This document shows, one piece after another, positions 11,445 through 20,159 of a stretch of 64,000 nucleotides of DNA; position 1 is the first letter of the stretch, and each line of letters opens with the position of its first letter. The notes below the pieces were generated by a model that was not told where the DNA came from, did no database searches, and worked only from the letters and a program-made list of their open reading frames with translations. Both the position numbers and the translations under genes were made by a program. The DNA is from Urechis unicinctus (taxonomy: Eukaryota; Annelida; Polychaeta; Xenopneusta; Urechidae), in assembly GCA_034190875.2 (NCBI GenBank), contig CM067356.1, forward strand, positions 28,293,842 through 28,357,841, read 5' to 3'.

Positions 11445-12230
11445 TCAAATTAAGTTCTTCTTGGTTTCACGGAAATGTAAAGTCACCATCACATGTCCGT
11501 CTTCGAATGCCACGGACTGACCCGTGTCGTCTCTTATATCAATTTCTATGGTACAAAAGGTTTTGGTGCCCACAGGGTAATAAAATATCTGTTCGTATGT
11601 CTGGGTCACCATTTTGTGCACCCGGTCGTAGTCCACAGGAACTGTGCGTAGCAAGGGAGCCATCGTGTCACTGACCACTTGTGATTCAATTATACTACAA
11701 TAAACGTACAGTGCGTACAACCCTCGAAATACATTAGGCTTGTAATCAGTTTGAGAATCGTAAAGCGAAAGACATTCCTCACACCTCAATATTTGACGAA
11801 GACCTTCGGTCATGACAACTTGAAGTTTGGGATCAGTTATTTTTACATTCACGGTCTGTGAGTTGGAATTGAATTGAAATCGAACCACGCCTCTGAGATG
11901 CGATTTGCGGATGTGCATATTGATCCTGTCTATCAATTGTTCAGCACTATAGGAACCGGGGGTCAGGTGAACGACCAAGGACTCGACCAAAGGATCCCCT
12001 TCCAAGTGTCTGTCTATCGTATGGTATCCAGCTCGCTCATCCACTATGACAAAACCGACATTGTCCCCGATGTTGTACCAGGAAACAGGGTACTGAATTT
12101 CTGCTAATCCAACCTCCCAATTACCTTTTAATTGTATGGGTTTAGGCAATTGAGTAAAGTAACGTGTCAGCGTGTTGTTGGGGGGATAATTCATTGAACT
12201 GTTGGAAGGCAGGGTCAGAAAGAAACTCAT
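11445..12230 (-). CDS. Penton-like minor capsid protein, copy 2
   Basis: An open frame of 261 residues, the upstream member of a tandem pair. The first 15 residues are identical to copy 1, as are several later blocks (WEVGLAEIQYP, IEIDIRDDTG). The middle is much more diverged, so the duplication is old rather than a recent artefact. In a live element it would sit at capsid vertices or otherwise complement the major capsid protein. Its ATG overlaps the stop of the upstream membrane-protein gene as ATGA, a coupling-like arrangement typical of compact viral genomes. The frame looks whole. The structural role is inferred from family and position. Confidence 0.7.
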   Translation of the reverse strand: MSFFLTLPSNSSMNYPPNNTLTRYFTQLPKPIQLKGNWEVGLAEIQYPVSWYNIGDNVGFVIVDERAGYHTIDRHLEGDPLVESLVVHLTPGSYSAEQLIDRINMHIRKSHLRGVVRFQFNSNSQTVNVKITDPKLQVVMTEGLRQILRCEECLSLYDSQTDYKPNVFRGLYALYVYCSIIESQVVSDTMAPLLRTVPVDYDRVHKMVTQTYEQIFYYPVGTKTFCTIEIDIRDDTGQSVAFEDGHVMVTLHFRETKKNLI

Positions 12231-12454
12231 GACGTCGCTTTATGTTTCAAAGTGGGGTTGGGAAGAATGTACCCTAAGCTACTGCTTAACAGAGCAGTCC
12301 ACAAATTACTATCTCCTTTACCCGCCGTTAGATTGTAGATGCTGACGATGATTACGGTATATAAAATGAGGATTTGTGTGAAAAACACGATTTCGGCTTT
12401 CGGAATTTCCCGACCAAATATGGTCCACACCCGATCACTTCTCTGATCTTCCAT
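12227..12454 (-). CDS. Small single-pass membrane protein of the Polinton
   Basis: 75 residues starting MEDQRSDRVWTIFGREIPKA. One long hydrophobic segment at about residues 21-41 (FFTQILILYTVIIVSIYN) is followed by the conserved NLWTALLSSSLGYILPNP tail. This combination recurs as a short gene in many animal Polintons; its function is unknown to me. The frame extends upstream to 12,619, but that part overlaps integrase coding sequence in another frame, so the internal ATG at 12,454 is preferred. The TGA stop overlaps the ATG of the penton-like gene. Confidence 0.6.
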   Translation of the reverse strand: MEDQRSDRVWTIFGREIPKAEIVFFTQILILYTVIIVSIYNLTAGKGDSNLWTALLSSSLGYILPNPTLKHKATS

Positions 12455-12479
12455 CCTAATGACGCTTCTGTTCCAAATC

Positions 12480-13510
12480 TCAGTTTTTATACAGCTCCAC
12501 ACCACTGACCCAACTATTAAAACTGGCAGGGTAGCCAAACCACTTGACAAAGTATTGTTTTTGTCCTTTCCGTTTACGTTCTTGGATAATTTTTTCAACC
12601 CTATACCATGCTTTGTCATTCACTTTCTGTAATTCTTCCGCGTAAAATGTTCCCTCTAACACTTCGTCATTATCATCCTTTATCGTATACACATTAGGGG
12701 AGCCTAAGTGAACGTTCTCCACCCGAAACAACTCCTCGCTCCAATTGGAAGTGTAACCCTTTTTAAATTTACCCCGTGCTTGACTGATGCGGACTCGATC
12801 CCCGATATCATACCGTGGTCGTTTAACCTCATCAGAGCGTTCCCGTATAATGTCATCCACGTGTCTTCTTGATTACGCACCGAGACTGATATCGGGGGGT
12901 GCTTAATGCTGCGGTGATAACTGACGTTGTATCCTTTCACCAGCGAAGCCAGAACCGGTAGATAAACACTGGTGTTGTGTTTGGTAAAATAACGCCACAT
13001 TTTAGTTTTTAACATACGATTAAACCGCTCGACTATGCTAGCTTTGGTTTCTTCGTTGTGGGTGGTAAAAAAGCGAATCCCCTGCTGCTTAAGAAATGTC
13101 TGAAATTTACGGTTGATAAATTCTCCACCCTTATCAGTCTGTAAACACAGGGGCTTCCGCCCTTGTTTTAATATACTCTCAAAGGCTCGAATCAAACTGT
13201 CACCCGTTTTATTTTTTAGTGGTATCACCCACGCATATTTCGAGAATACATCGATACAGGTCAAGAGAAATTTCATGTCTTGTTTCTGTTTGGCTAAGCG
13301 AGCTATGTCCACTAAATCGGCTTGCCATTGATGGTCAATCCCCCCGACTATGACGCGTCGTCTTCGAAATCGACGACGGATCGGTTTATGTAATGTATAG
13401 GCATCTTGCTCGCCCAACCATTGTCTGACTGCCTTTGTTTTGAGTTTCGTAGCTCTAACCAATGGCTGCACCCCTCCATACGCGGCCGATGCCTCAGGGT
13501 CGAAATGCAC
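12480..13510 (-). pseudogene. INT: Polinton integrase with chromodomain, fossil
   Basis: Remains of a retroviral-type (rve) DDE integrase. Catalytic core marks are WQADLVDI near 13,325 (first Asp), LQTDKGGEF near 13,130 (second Asp) and IVERFNRMLK near 13,035 (Glu). The C-terminal part has an SH3-like stretch and a chromodomain, YRVEKIIQERKRKG with VKWFGYP, near 12,490-12,600. A C-terminal chromodomain that reads histone marks is usual for Polinton integrases. In a live element it inserts the element and makes 6-bp target duplications. It is broken, with one or two breaks. It lies upstream of the membrane-protein gene. Confidence 0.85.
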
Positions 13511-13590
13511 ACTTTATTTCTCCATGACATCCAATTTTGTGTTACAGGCTCCTCCTCACCAGGTCTTTTATCTATTTGCATCGCACCCTG

Positions 13591-14134
13591 TCAGATATAG
13601 TTCCATCGATCGGGGTGACCTACTAAATCTTGAGGAATGTTGGAGTCTCGCAACGCTTCAGCAAATCTTTTCCAACCCTCTGGTTCAAAGTGTTTACGTC
13701 GTCTCAACACATCGTTAACCAAATCCGCCACGTTAGTCCCACTAACGGCTTGTCCTTTAATCGTTAATTCCCCTCGTTCATTCCAACCCACGTCTGGGTT
13801 TTTTCGAAGGCGTTCTAATAGCAAACGCCCTTTTTTCTGAAATTTATCAGGGAGGGATGGTTTCTACAACTTCCGCAATAGACACATCTTCTTGTTTGGG
13901 TGTGTGGGGCGGGGTATTAGCTAAGGCCGTGTGAGGTGTCGGGGTTCTGTGCTGGCGGTAATACTCGCGGTGTTTTGTTAAAATTTGGTTATAAGATTCT
14001 ACTTTAGCCTCCTCCGATAAATCACTACGATTCAGGACATCCCTCATCTCCGCATCCAAGTTGGATTACACGTCGACAGTGGGAGCTTGATCGTAACGCC
14101 CACTTGACAGTACCCGGGGATCAACCAACATCAT
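13591..14134 (-). pseudogene. Conserved small Polinton gene, unknown function, fossil
   Basis: One part shows EMRDVLNRSDLSEEAKVESY followed by a Pro/Thr-rich linker. The other shows NPDVGWNERGELTIKGQ and DLVNDVLRRRK, a pattern I recall from a short Polinton gene of unknown function located between integrase and ATPase. There is no enzymatic motif. The first half is predicted helical and the second may be a small DNA- or protein-binding fold. It is broken, with about two breaks. Confidence 0.5.
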
Positions 14135-14150
14135 TTTCTAAGCCATAATT

Positions 14151-14483
14151 TTAGCCCAATAGTTTGCCTAACAACGGACCAGCGATACCTAAAATAGGTC
14201 CTAATAACGCCGGGAGAAAACCACCGGTTTGTAATACTCTTTTCTTTTTCTTGACGTTAGTTTTAGGTGAGATCAAAGCGCGCAGACCTTGTTTGTATCG
14301 GGCTAATTTACGCTTCTGAACTGAAGTCAAGGATACGTTTCCTTTTAAAACATTGATTGCACATTCACATAGACAATTTATTAATTCTTTGTCAGCCGTG
14401 TGAATCAAAGCCCTATTGACAGGAGGTTTGTCTTTAGCCATCACTCGTAATGTATCAGCGTGTTTTCTGAGACGCTCTGCCAT
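14151..14483 (-). CDS. Small basic protein with amphipathic C-terminal tail
   Basis: An open frame of 110 residues beginning MAERLRKHADTLRVMAKDKP. The centre carries NVLKGNVSLTSVQKRKLARY, then a Lys-rich stretch KTNVKKKKRVLQTGG, and the chain ends in a Gly/Leu-rich hydrophobic tail (FLPALLGPILGIAGPLLGKL). This layout recurs in Polintons and recalls adenoviral precursor proteins that bind DNA or disrupt membranes during entry. The lytic or packaging role is inference. The ATG at 14,483 starts about 90 bases from the ATPase stop. The frame looks whole. Confidence 0.6.
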   Translation of the reverse strand: MAERLRKHADTLRVMAKDKPPVNRALIHTADKELINCLCECAINVLKGNVSLTSVQKRKLARYKQGLRALISPKTNVKKKKRVLQTGGFLPALLGPILGIAGPLLGKLLG

Positions 14484-14572
14484 GATCTATGTCTAACGAT
14501 AAGAATGGCGGTCGTCCGATGATCGACGGTATTTATTTCTGTAGGTATACAATTTGATTGGGTCGTAGTATG

Positions 14573-15130
14573 TCAGTTCGTAGCCGTAAGTGATCTGGTG
14601 TTGCGTTTCAAATCGATAAACAAATAACCGTGAGGTTGCGAAGTAGCATCCGAAAAGGCTTCTTGTACTTGCTTGATGTTTCGCGGGTACATTTGTTTGG
14701 CTAAATGCATGATTTGTGAAGCGTCCCGAGTGTTCTTAAATACCACTAAATAATGAACGTCCAAACTGATTGTTCGATGTTCTTTATTCTTTCCGAATAA
14801 ATTTTGTACTAAATACAACACGCTAAGATTGCCATAGTGACTCCCTTTGGTGAATAGGCGAGTGACGCGTTCGTCAGTTTCTTCCATCAAATCATCGATG
14901 ATCAACAAGGTTCTTTGTTGAGGATCTGTCTCAAAATTCAATCCCTCTACAAATTCCACGTGCGGTAGTTGAGTGTACATGGTTTGCCACTCTCCGAAAC
15001 ACCACACAATTCGGTCGGGTGGTGGCTCAATGTGACTACCTTTGATTAACTCACTCACAAAGTCAGTTTTTCCACAGCCGCTCAGACCAGCTATCACGCA
15101 ACTAAAGGGGTGTTTTAAGGCTCGATCCAT
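14573..15130 (-). CDS. ATP: FtsK/A32-like genome packaging ATPase
   Basis: An open frame of 185 residues. Walker A GLSGCGKT is at residues 15-22 and Walker B LLIIDD at 75-80, with a following ETDERVTRLFTKGSHYGNLS region and a VQNLFGKNKEHR arm, as in Polinton/A32 packaging ATPases. In a live element it pumps the DNA into the capsid. All nucleotide-binding residues are present. The length is on the short side for the family. The start is supported by a TATA-like box 35 bases upstream on the same strand. The frame looks whole. Confidence 0.85.
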   Translation of the reverse strand: MDRALKHPFSCVIAGLSGCGKTDFVSELIKGSHIEPPPDRIVWCFGEWQTMYTQLPHVEFVEGLNFETDPQQRTLLIIDDLMEETDERVTRLFTKGSHYGNLSVLYLVQNLFGKNKEHRTISLDVHYLVVFKNTRDASQIMHLAKQMYPRNIKQVQEAFSDATSQPHGYLFIDLKRNTRSLTATN

Positions 15131-15165
15131 TCTTATACTGAGTTATCATTCACAGTTCCCCACTC

Positions 15166-15173
15166 TTTTTATA
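15166..15173 (-). promoter_or_regulatory. TATA-like box upstream of the ATPase
   Basis: Minus strand reads CTATAAAAAGAGTGGGG, about 35 bases ahead of the ATPase ATG. A similar TATA-like box precedes the other right-arm units. Function inferred from position. Confidence 0.4.
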
Positions 15174-15253
15174 GATAGGATAGGTAAATAGTGTCGTGAT
15201 AAGTAGAACTCAAAAAGAAATTCAATTAAAGTATATCATCACTTTTGATTCAA

Positions 15254-15742
15254 TCACCAATCATATATATTCATGCGTCTAATAATTTTATTATATTTAC
15301 AGTCATAAGGTTCCCCCATTAAGACTTTAGACCAGTGTTCGGTGGTCACACAAAAACCTAACATGGTACGTCGATACTCTATAGAGAGCCAAAGGCACAG
15401 TTCAGTCGAATTGTGTTGCTCACACAACAAGCGCCATAATAAAGTGACGTGATGTTCGTCCACCTTATCCAAGGCTCTTCCAACGCAATGTGAATACATC
15501 TTTTGTTGGTTCTCGGCTTGACATACGCCCGTTCCACACACGACGCATGGTTCTTGAGCTATGTCAGATAACAATGGCTTCATCAAACCACTGTAAAGGC
15601 TAATTATCATATCCCACCCATCAGGCGACGTTCCCTGGTCATCCATCTTTTGTGCGCGTGCTGATAGGTCTTGGTAAGCTTTTATGAGCTGCCACCAATT
15701 GAATTGGTTGTTGAGTCTCAGCGACTCTCTGACATTCGTCAC
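15254..15742 (-). CDS. Unknown small Polinton protein with Cys cluster (paralogue 1)
   Basis: An open frame of 162 residues, not recognised. Features are a Trp-rich N-terminus (NNQFNWWQLIKAYQDL), a Cys cluster C66-x2-C69-x4-C74 that could bind zinc, the block ALDKVDEHHVTLLWRLL at 90-106 and WLSIEYRR at 118-125. The last two blocks recur in the 76-residue protein encoded at 16,193-16,423, so these are paralogues. An alternative upstream start at 15,761 (MDTCVECDECQ, Cys-rich) lies in another frame over the same DNA, so the true N-terminus is unsure. Position on the right arm fits an early or host-interaction gene, but that is a guess. Confidence 0.5.
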   Translation of the reverse strand: MTNVRESLRLNNQFNWWQLIKAYQDLSARAQKMDDQGTSPDGWDMIISLYSGLMKPLLSDIAQEPCVVCGTGVCQAENQQKMYSHCVGRALDKVDEHHVTLLWRLLCEQHNSTELCLWLSIEYRRTMLGFCVTTEHWSKVLMGEPYDCKYNKIIRRMNIYDW

Positions 15743-15816
15743 ATTCTACACAAGTATCCATGTCGTCACTTTAAAGATTCAAACTCTACTACCAGTAAAC
15801 TTGTTGTTAACCGATA

Positions 15817-15822
15817 TTTATA
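15817..15822 (-). promoter_or_regulatory. TATA-like boxes upstream of paralogue 1
   Basis: Minus strand carries TATAAA at 15,817-15,822 and again at 15,831-15,836, about 55-70 bases ahead of the alternative ATG at 15,761. Position resembles the boxes before the other right-arm genes. Confidence 0.3.
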
Positions 15823-15878
15823 AGCAGATATTTATAATTACATTAATCTACCTCATCTTCAGACACGAACGCAGTTAA

Positions 15879-16076
15879 CTAACGATCCATTAAACACTCT
15901 CGAGCTTCGATCGCTTTACCAAGAGCCGTATCAAAATCGTAACCATACTCCATCAAGCGCTGTTGATTTATACTAATTTGTCTATAGATCTTATTGTCTC
16001 TCAGTTCTCGAGTTAGTTGTGCATGCATCTGTAACTTGTCTTTTAAAACAGACCACCTGCTATACGCATCCGTCAT
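15879..16076 (-). CDS. Short helical protein, unknown function
   Basis: 65 residues, starting MTDAYSRWSVLKDKLQMHAQ and mostly charged and helical, with IYRQISINQQRLMEYGYDF in the middle. Not recognised. The DNA encoding the ISINQQ part (15,953-15,985) recurs, with one mismatch over 33 bases, in the intron-like insert of the polymerase at 7,570-7,602. A TATAAA lies about 60 bases upstream. The frame looks whole. Confidence 0.4.
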   Translation of the reverse strand: MTDAYSRWSVLKDKLQMHAQLTRELRDNKIYRQISINQQRLMEYGYDFDTALGKAIEARECLMDR

Positions 16077-16134
16077 GTTGATGTTACTCTCTGACTATCT
16101 TAGCCATAAATGACCACCCACCAAATTTGAACTC

Positions 16135-16140
16135 TTTATA
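16135..16140 (-). promoter_or_regulatory. TATA-like box upstream of 15,879-16,076
   Basis: Minus strand TATAAAGAG, about 60 bases ahead of the ATG at 16,076. Similar in sequence to the box ahead of the ATPase. Confidence 0.35.
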
Positions 16141-16192
16141 ACATACATTCCAAATATGATTAAAAGAAACAAACACTGGCCTGTATTTTCAC

Positions 16193-16423
16193 TCATTTAT
16201 TACACAATCTGTTAATTACACGTATTTCAATATCTGATTTCAACGACTCCAACCAATATTTCCTATAGTCCACACACAACCATTTGCTACGTTCCATCCA
16301 CGAGGGGCAGGGGTCAATTAAACCTATACTTAATTCCCATAAACTTGATACATAGTGTTCATCAACACGCTCGAGAGCATCCATCATACACATCCGAACT
16401 TGTTCTTCAGGTTCGGCCATCAA
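16193..16423 (-). CDS. Unknown small Polinton protein (paralogue 2)
   Basis: 76 residues, not recognised by name. It shares ALERVDEHYVSSLWEL (residues 16-31) and WLCVDYRKYWL (48-58) with the protein at 15,254-15,742, with similar spacing, so the two genes probably arose by duplication within the element. It lacks the Trp-rich N-terminal half and the Cys cluster of the larger protein. Its ATG lies 7 bases after the stop of the upstream gene, so the two are probably read from one transcript. Confidence 0.45.
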   Translation of the reverse strand: MMAEPEEQVRMCMMDALERVDEHYVSSLWELSIGLIDPCPSWMERSKWLCVDYRKYWLESLKSDIEIRVINRLCNK

Positions 16424-16430
16424 ACAAAGA

Positions 16431-16691
16431 TTATGCTGTCGCTGACTCGGGTGGTCGATCTGACAGCCATGGCATTTTTCTGGTATTAGAGCTTCGATTA
16501 CATCGACAAGCGTGTCTGTGTATACCTATGTGACATTTCTTGAAATTGTTTTTCAAAAACACTACATCTTTATTCCAAACCACTATCGAATACTGTGCAA
16601 AGTATCGTGTGTATAGCGGTTTCACTTCCTCCATTTCGATTTGTTCTACCGCTTTTAACAAGTCCGCGTCGCTCATCCGTTTCCCAGCCAT
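16431..16691 (-). CDS. Short right-arm protein with Cys/His tail
   Basis: About 86 residues from MAGKRMSDADLLKAVEQIEM. The upstream extension of the frame starts without ATG and is not preferred. The C-terminal half has CHIGIHRHACRC, which could bind a metal. No family is recognised. It is the outermost gene on the right arm and is preceded by a TATA-like box about 40 bases upstream. Confidence 0.4.
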   Translation of the reverse strand: MAGKRMSDADLLKAVEQIEMEEVKPLYTRYFAQYSIVVWNKDVVFLKNNFKKCHIGIHRHACRCNRSSNTRKMPWLSDRPPESATA

Positions 16692-16728
16692 GATTATAAC
16701 TGAACGCAGAACTGAGACACTCTCCCGT

Positions 16729-16737
16729 TTTATATAC
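16729..16737 (-). promoter_or_regulatory. TATA-like box upstream of the outermost right-arm gene
   Basis: Minus strand reads GTATATAAAACGGGAGAG, about 40 bases ahead of the ATG near 16,691. Coordinates are good to one or two bases. Confidence 0.4.
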
Positions 16738-16799
16738 ACCCTCTATCCCATCACTTAGCTTAGCTCAGCAAACTATGACGACATATCCGACGAAAATTG

Positions 16800-16945
16800 T
16801 GAAATCACTTTCCAAAAATAGAATGACCTCATCCAAAATAGCGCCCCTCCATGAGGTCACCAAGGTCGCAAAGATTTCAAGGGCGGAAAATAACGGAACA
16901 GATGGTGAAATCACTTTCCAAAAATAGAATTAGGTCATCAAAATA
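16800..16945. repeat. Right-terminal direct repeat pair with small palindrome
   Basis: GTGAAATCACTTTCCAAAAA begins a ~40-base unit at 16,800-16,840, repeated at 16,906-16,945. Between them, TGACCTCAT (16,825-16,833) and ATGAGGTCA (16,852-16,860) form an inverted pair. Subterminal repeats like this are expected in the terminal inverted repeat of a Polinton, but the matching left end is not visible. Confidence 0.6.
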
Positions 16946-17050
16946 CCGTACCGAATCCGCATGCGATCGTCAGCGAAAAATATATTGCGCAATCCACGTC
17001 GTCCAGCGTTCGATGTCAAAAACGTGGTAAGTAGGGGCACATAAATATAC

Positions 17051-19040
17051 TACTCCCGAGTAAGACAACAGACATGAATTAGCTTGCGATGGGTATCAGG
17101 TTGTACCAAAATCGACTGGCTTGGAACCAATAACCTTGAGACTGGTCTCCGGTCCAGTATGACCTGTGTGTTATAGAACAAAGTTAAACTTAATATGTCA
17201 AATCATACAAATAGCAGCGACAGAATTGTATGTTGCGCACATGTGTGTGATTTCTGGCCAAAGTGTAAATGAGTTGGCATATTTCATATTTACAGTGGAT
17301 TCAGAGCTCATCGTGCGCTTGTAGATCGTTGACATTCGATGTGAGTGACGCTTTATTACACTCATAAAACGAGAACACACAACTCCCAACCACAATTGAA
17401 ACTATCAGTCAGAGTAAATATATGGTCGAGTCGGTGTGTGGATGGAGACTGCATGCCTTCGCTTATCAGCCGACTTCAAACACACGCGAACAAATGGCAT
17501 GAACGGAATGGCACGCGGTTATGGGACAGAACAATTTAGACATCTCCATTCTTAACAATAATCAACTTTATCACCATTATCTATTATATTCGCTTGACTA
17601 TTTTATTTATTTATATCGCGGCGATTTCAGCAGTTTATGTTAAATAATCCAGCCGCAGTGACTCAATAATGAATAGCTATATCACTCAGAAGTGGCTAAC
17701 TGAAACGTTTAACGAAGTACTTCATTTTAATGTATATTCACAGCAAATAATTGGCATTATGAAAGCAGAAGATTGGAGGTGAGATATCATACATTGAAGT
17801 GGAATGGTTAAATGGAGTAGGATTCGCTTTGTAATGTTCTTTAGAAAATACATAATGTTGTTGTAAACTTTGTCACAATTACTGCTAATGCTGTTGTAAA
17901 ACAATTTACGTAAAGCCATACAATTCCACGATCCCCGTCGCACTAAGCACAAATGTTGTTATTTTCTGCGCTTTAAATTGACCAGCCTATTTCATTTAGG
18001 TTTAATAAGCTTGGGCATCTAATATGACTGCTATCACTGCCAAAAGGAAGCCGATTACATAGTTTAATCATTCATGGCCGGCAGCAATATTGCATTATCC
18101 TTTTAGTCATGATAGACGTTGACGGATATCAATAAATCCTTGAAGCCGGCTCCACAGTGTCGATCGTATTGTTCGATGATAATCGCAATTGTGTTCCTTG
18201 AATTGGCCCAGCAAATGGATGTTTTCCTTTCTTGTTAGCATTTCATCAAACAACGCATGACAATCGAGCTCATGCAATATACCCGGGCATAATTGGTCTT
18301 AATAAGAATTACCGGCAGAAATGTTGACATTGTATGGTTATACCGCTAAATCACAGTAATCGTCAACATACCTACTAGAAGCAGGCACAACATGCGCTGA
18401 TGACAACTGAGTTCACGCGGAATGCTTTGTAAACAGCGATACATTAATCGCTTTTTGGGTAGTAGAATCATTTCGATGCGCTGATATGCTGAGCGCACTT
18501 ATTACGGATCGTACTGTAAGTCAGCGTTCATTCGGTGCCGCCATTGAATTCAACGGGCTGGTATTGTTAAACCGTAGTGCATGCAAAGCAGGTATTTATC
18601 TTCACAAAACCCATACTGTATTACGTCAGAACGGTAGCGATAGCTTCCATCTGTGTTACTATGTTTTTTCAAGGCGCCGTGCGCTTGCACATACGGGTAT
18701 TCAACATTTTTCTACACATGGAATTAACACGGTGAGGACAAGCTGGATGCATTTCTTTTCATATCATTGGCATATAGTATGCGGGAAGAACTAGTTGGGC
18801 AGCCGTCTCTGCTATCTCTGTTATCTTTATTCACACCTGGTCATAGATACGGTATTGAAGCTTTCTATGGGGGTATATTGGCCTCAGAATGATAACCTAT
18901 TCTCGATGACGAATGTCGGGCAGAAAGGTAAGCATAGTTATTTACTCCAGATGATCGTGTCGCCAGTACTGTAATGATCATACAGGAAGTTCCTACTTCT
19001 TGTGGATGATAGATATTTGAGATGGATCAGCAATCCCCTG
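17051..19040. other. Noncoding DNA, no gene recognised
   Basis: AT-rich sequence with only short chance frames. The longest, at 18,486-18,794 (102 residues), has no recognisable motif. No transposon ends or RNA genes were seen. Confidence 0.5.
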
Positions 19041-19104
19041 ACATTGTTAATGATAAATCTAACGGAGGTAATTGACCTGCTGTCACCTTGCTTTCATTGT
19101 GCAT
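19041..19104 (+). repeat. Direct repeat, copy 1 of a ~60-bp unit
   Basis: About 60 bases with ATTGTTAATGATAAATCTAA and ATTGACCTGCTGTCACCTTG, repeated at 20,099-20,159 with few changes. Flanking sequence is only weakly similar, so this is a conserved island in an older duplication. Confidence 0.7.
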
Positions 19105-20098
19105 TTGATACTCAAAATTCCAATTTGTGCATCTATAATCCTTTGCAAGTTTTAGCATTATTCGTGTCTCATAAGCCCTGGTCCGCGCGTGCCGTTCTGA
19201 TATATAGCGGGCTTATAAGTAATCCATTAGACGCATTGCCATCATAAGACAGTGAGATAGAACCCAGTGACCTCCTCTCCATGATAATTCCGGGTTTAAG
19301 TAGGGCATTCACGTATCGATGGGTTATCGAGCTAACTAATTAATCATCCTTGCGTCTGTTAGTCGATTAAAGCAATGCTGGTTATATCGAAAAGGCGAGT
19401 ACTTATCGCTACTTTATTTAACTTCCATTTAGCACGAGATGTTTCATTGCATAAATAGGCGTAAAAAACCGATCCATCGAGAACAAAATATAATGATTGG
19501 TAAAGTTCTGGGATTAATCTAACTTTAAGTAAGAAAACTGGCTTTAACTGTTTAACTCTGCCTTTAACATATTGTGGTTTGTGTATGTCACAGACGCGCT
19601 CACCTTAGGTCACCCCGATTTGGTTCGTGTTTTCCGATTAGGGTGCAAACTTGATACACACCGGCCAAATATAAAAAACGTGTCTGCACTTCGATTGCAT
19701 TTGTTGGATTCCTGACTGATATTGAGTTTGCATAATTTACAGTAATGCTAAATAACTAGGCTTGATTCTTTAAGTCGCCATGTTGTTTACAATTAGATAT
19801 ACAATGGTCATCATCCTAGTTGTATCCCAGCCTACATTATGAAAGTTGATGCTCTTTGTTTCCACCCTGCTTCTAGGACTAAGTGGCCAAGGTAATATGA
19901 TCAAGCTCTAACACAGACATTGTGAGGGAGCAACAGTTGTTCCCAGGGAAATGATTCAACCTGCATATGAGAATGCCGATTTATTGCTGTTTGAAATGCA
20001 TGAAAATCAACACCAGTTGATACCTATATTTCGATAATGTAAATGGTTTGTTTCCAATTTGATGTAATGGAACAACTGTTATGCATATTTGTAGGCGC

Positions 20099-20159
20099 AT
20101 TGTTAATGATTAATCTAACGTTGGTAATTGACCTGCTGTCACCTTGCTTTTATTGTGCA
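20099..20159 (+). repeat. Direct repeat, copy 2 of a ~60-bp unit
   Basis: Second copy of the unit at 19,041-19,104, same orientation, about 1 kb downstream. Identity is highest over ATTGACCTGCTGTCACCTTG. Confidence 0.7.

Larger units (their letters stand above)
5433..17050. mobile_element. Maverick/Polinton element, broken
   Basis: About 11.6 kb with the Polinton gene set: protein-primed family B DNA polymerase on the + strand, then on the - strand an adenovirus-type protease, double jelly-roll major capsid protein, basic virion protein, two penton-like genes, small membrane protein, chromodomain retroviral-type integrase, several small genes and the FtsK/A32-like packaging ATPase. The left edge is set by a MITE and the right edge (~17,050) is a guess based on loss of recognisable structure. 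I found no pair of terminal inverted repeats and no 6-bp target duplication, so the element looks incomplete. It is broken with roughly ten breaks over the whole length, yet several genes are still open. That suggests a moderately old copy that decayed after insertion. Confidence 0.9.
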
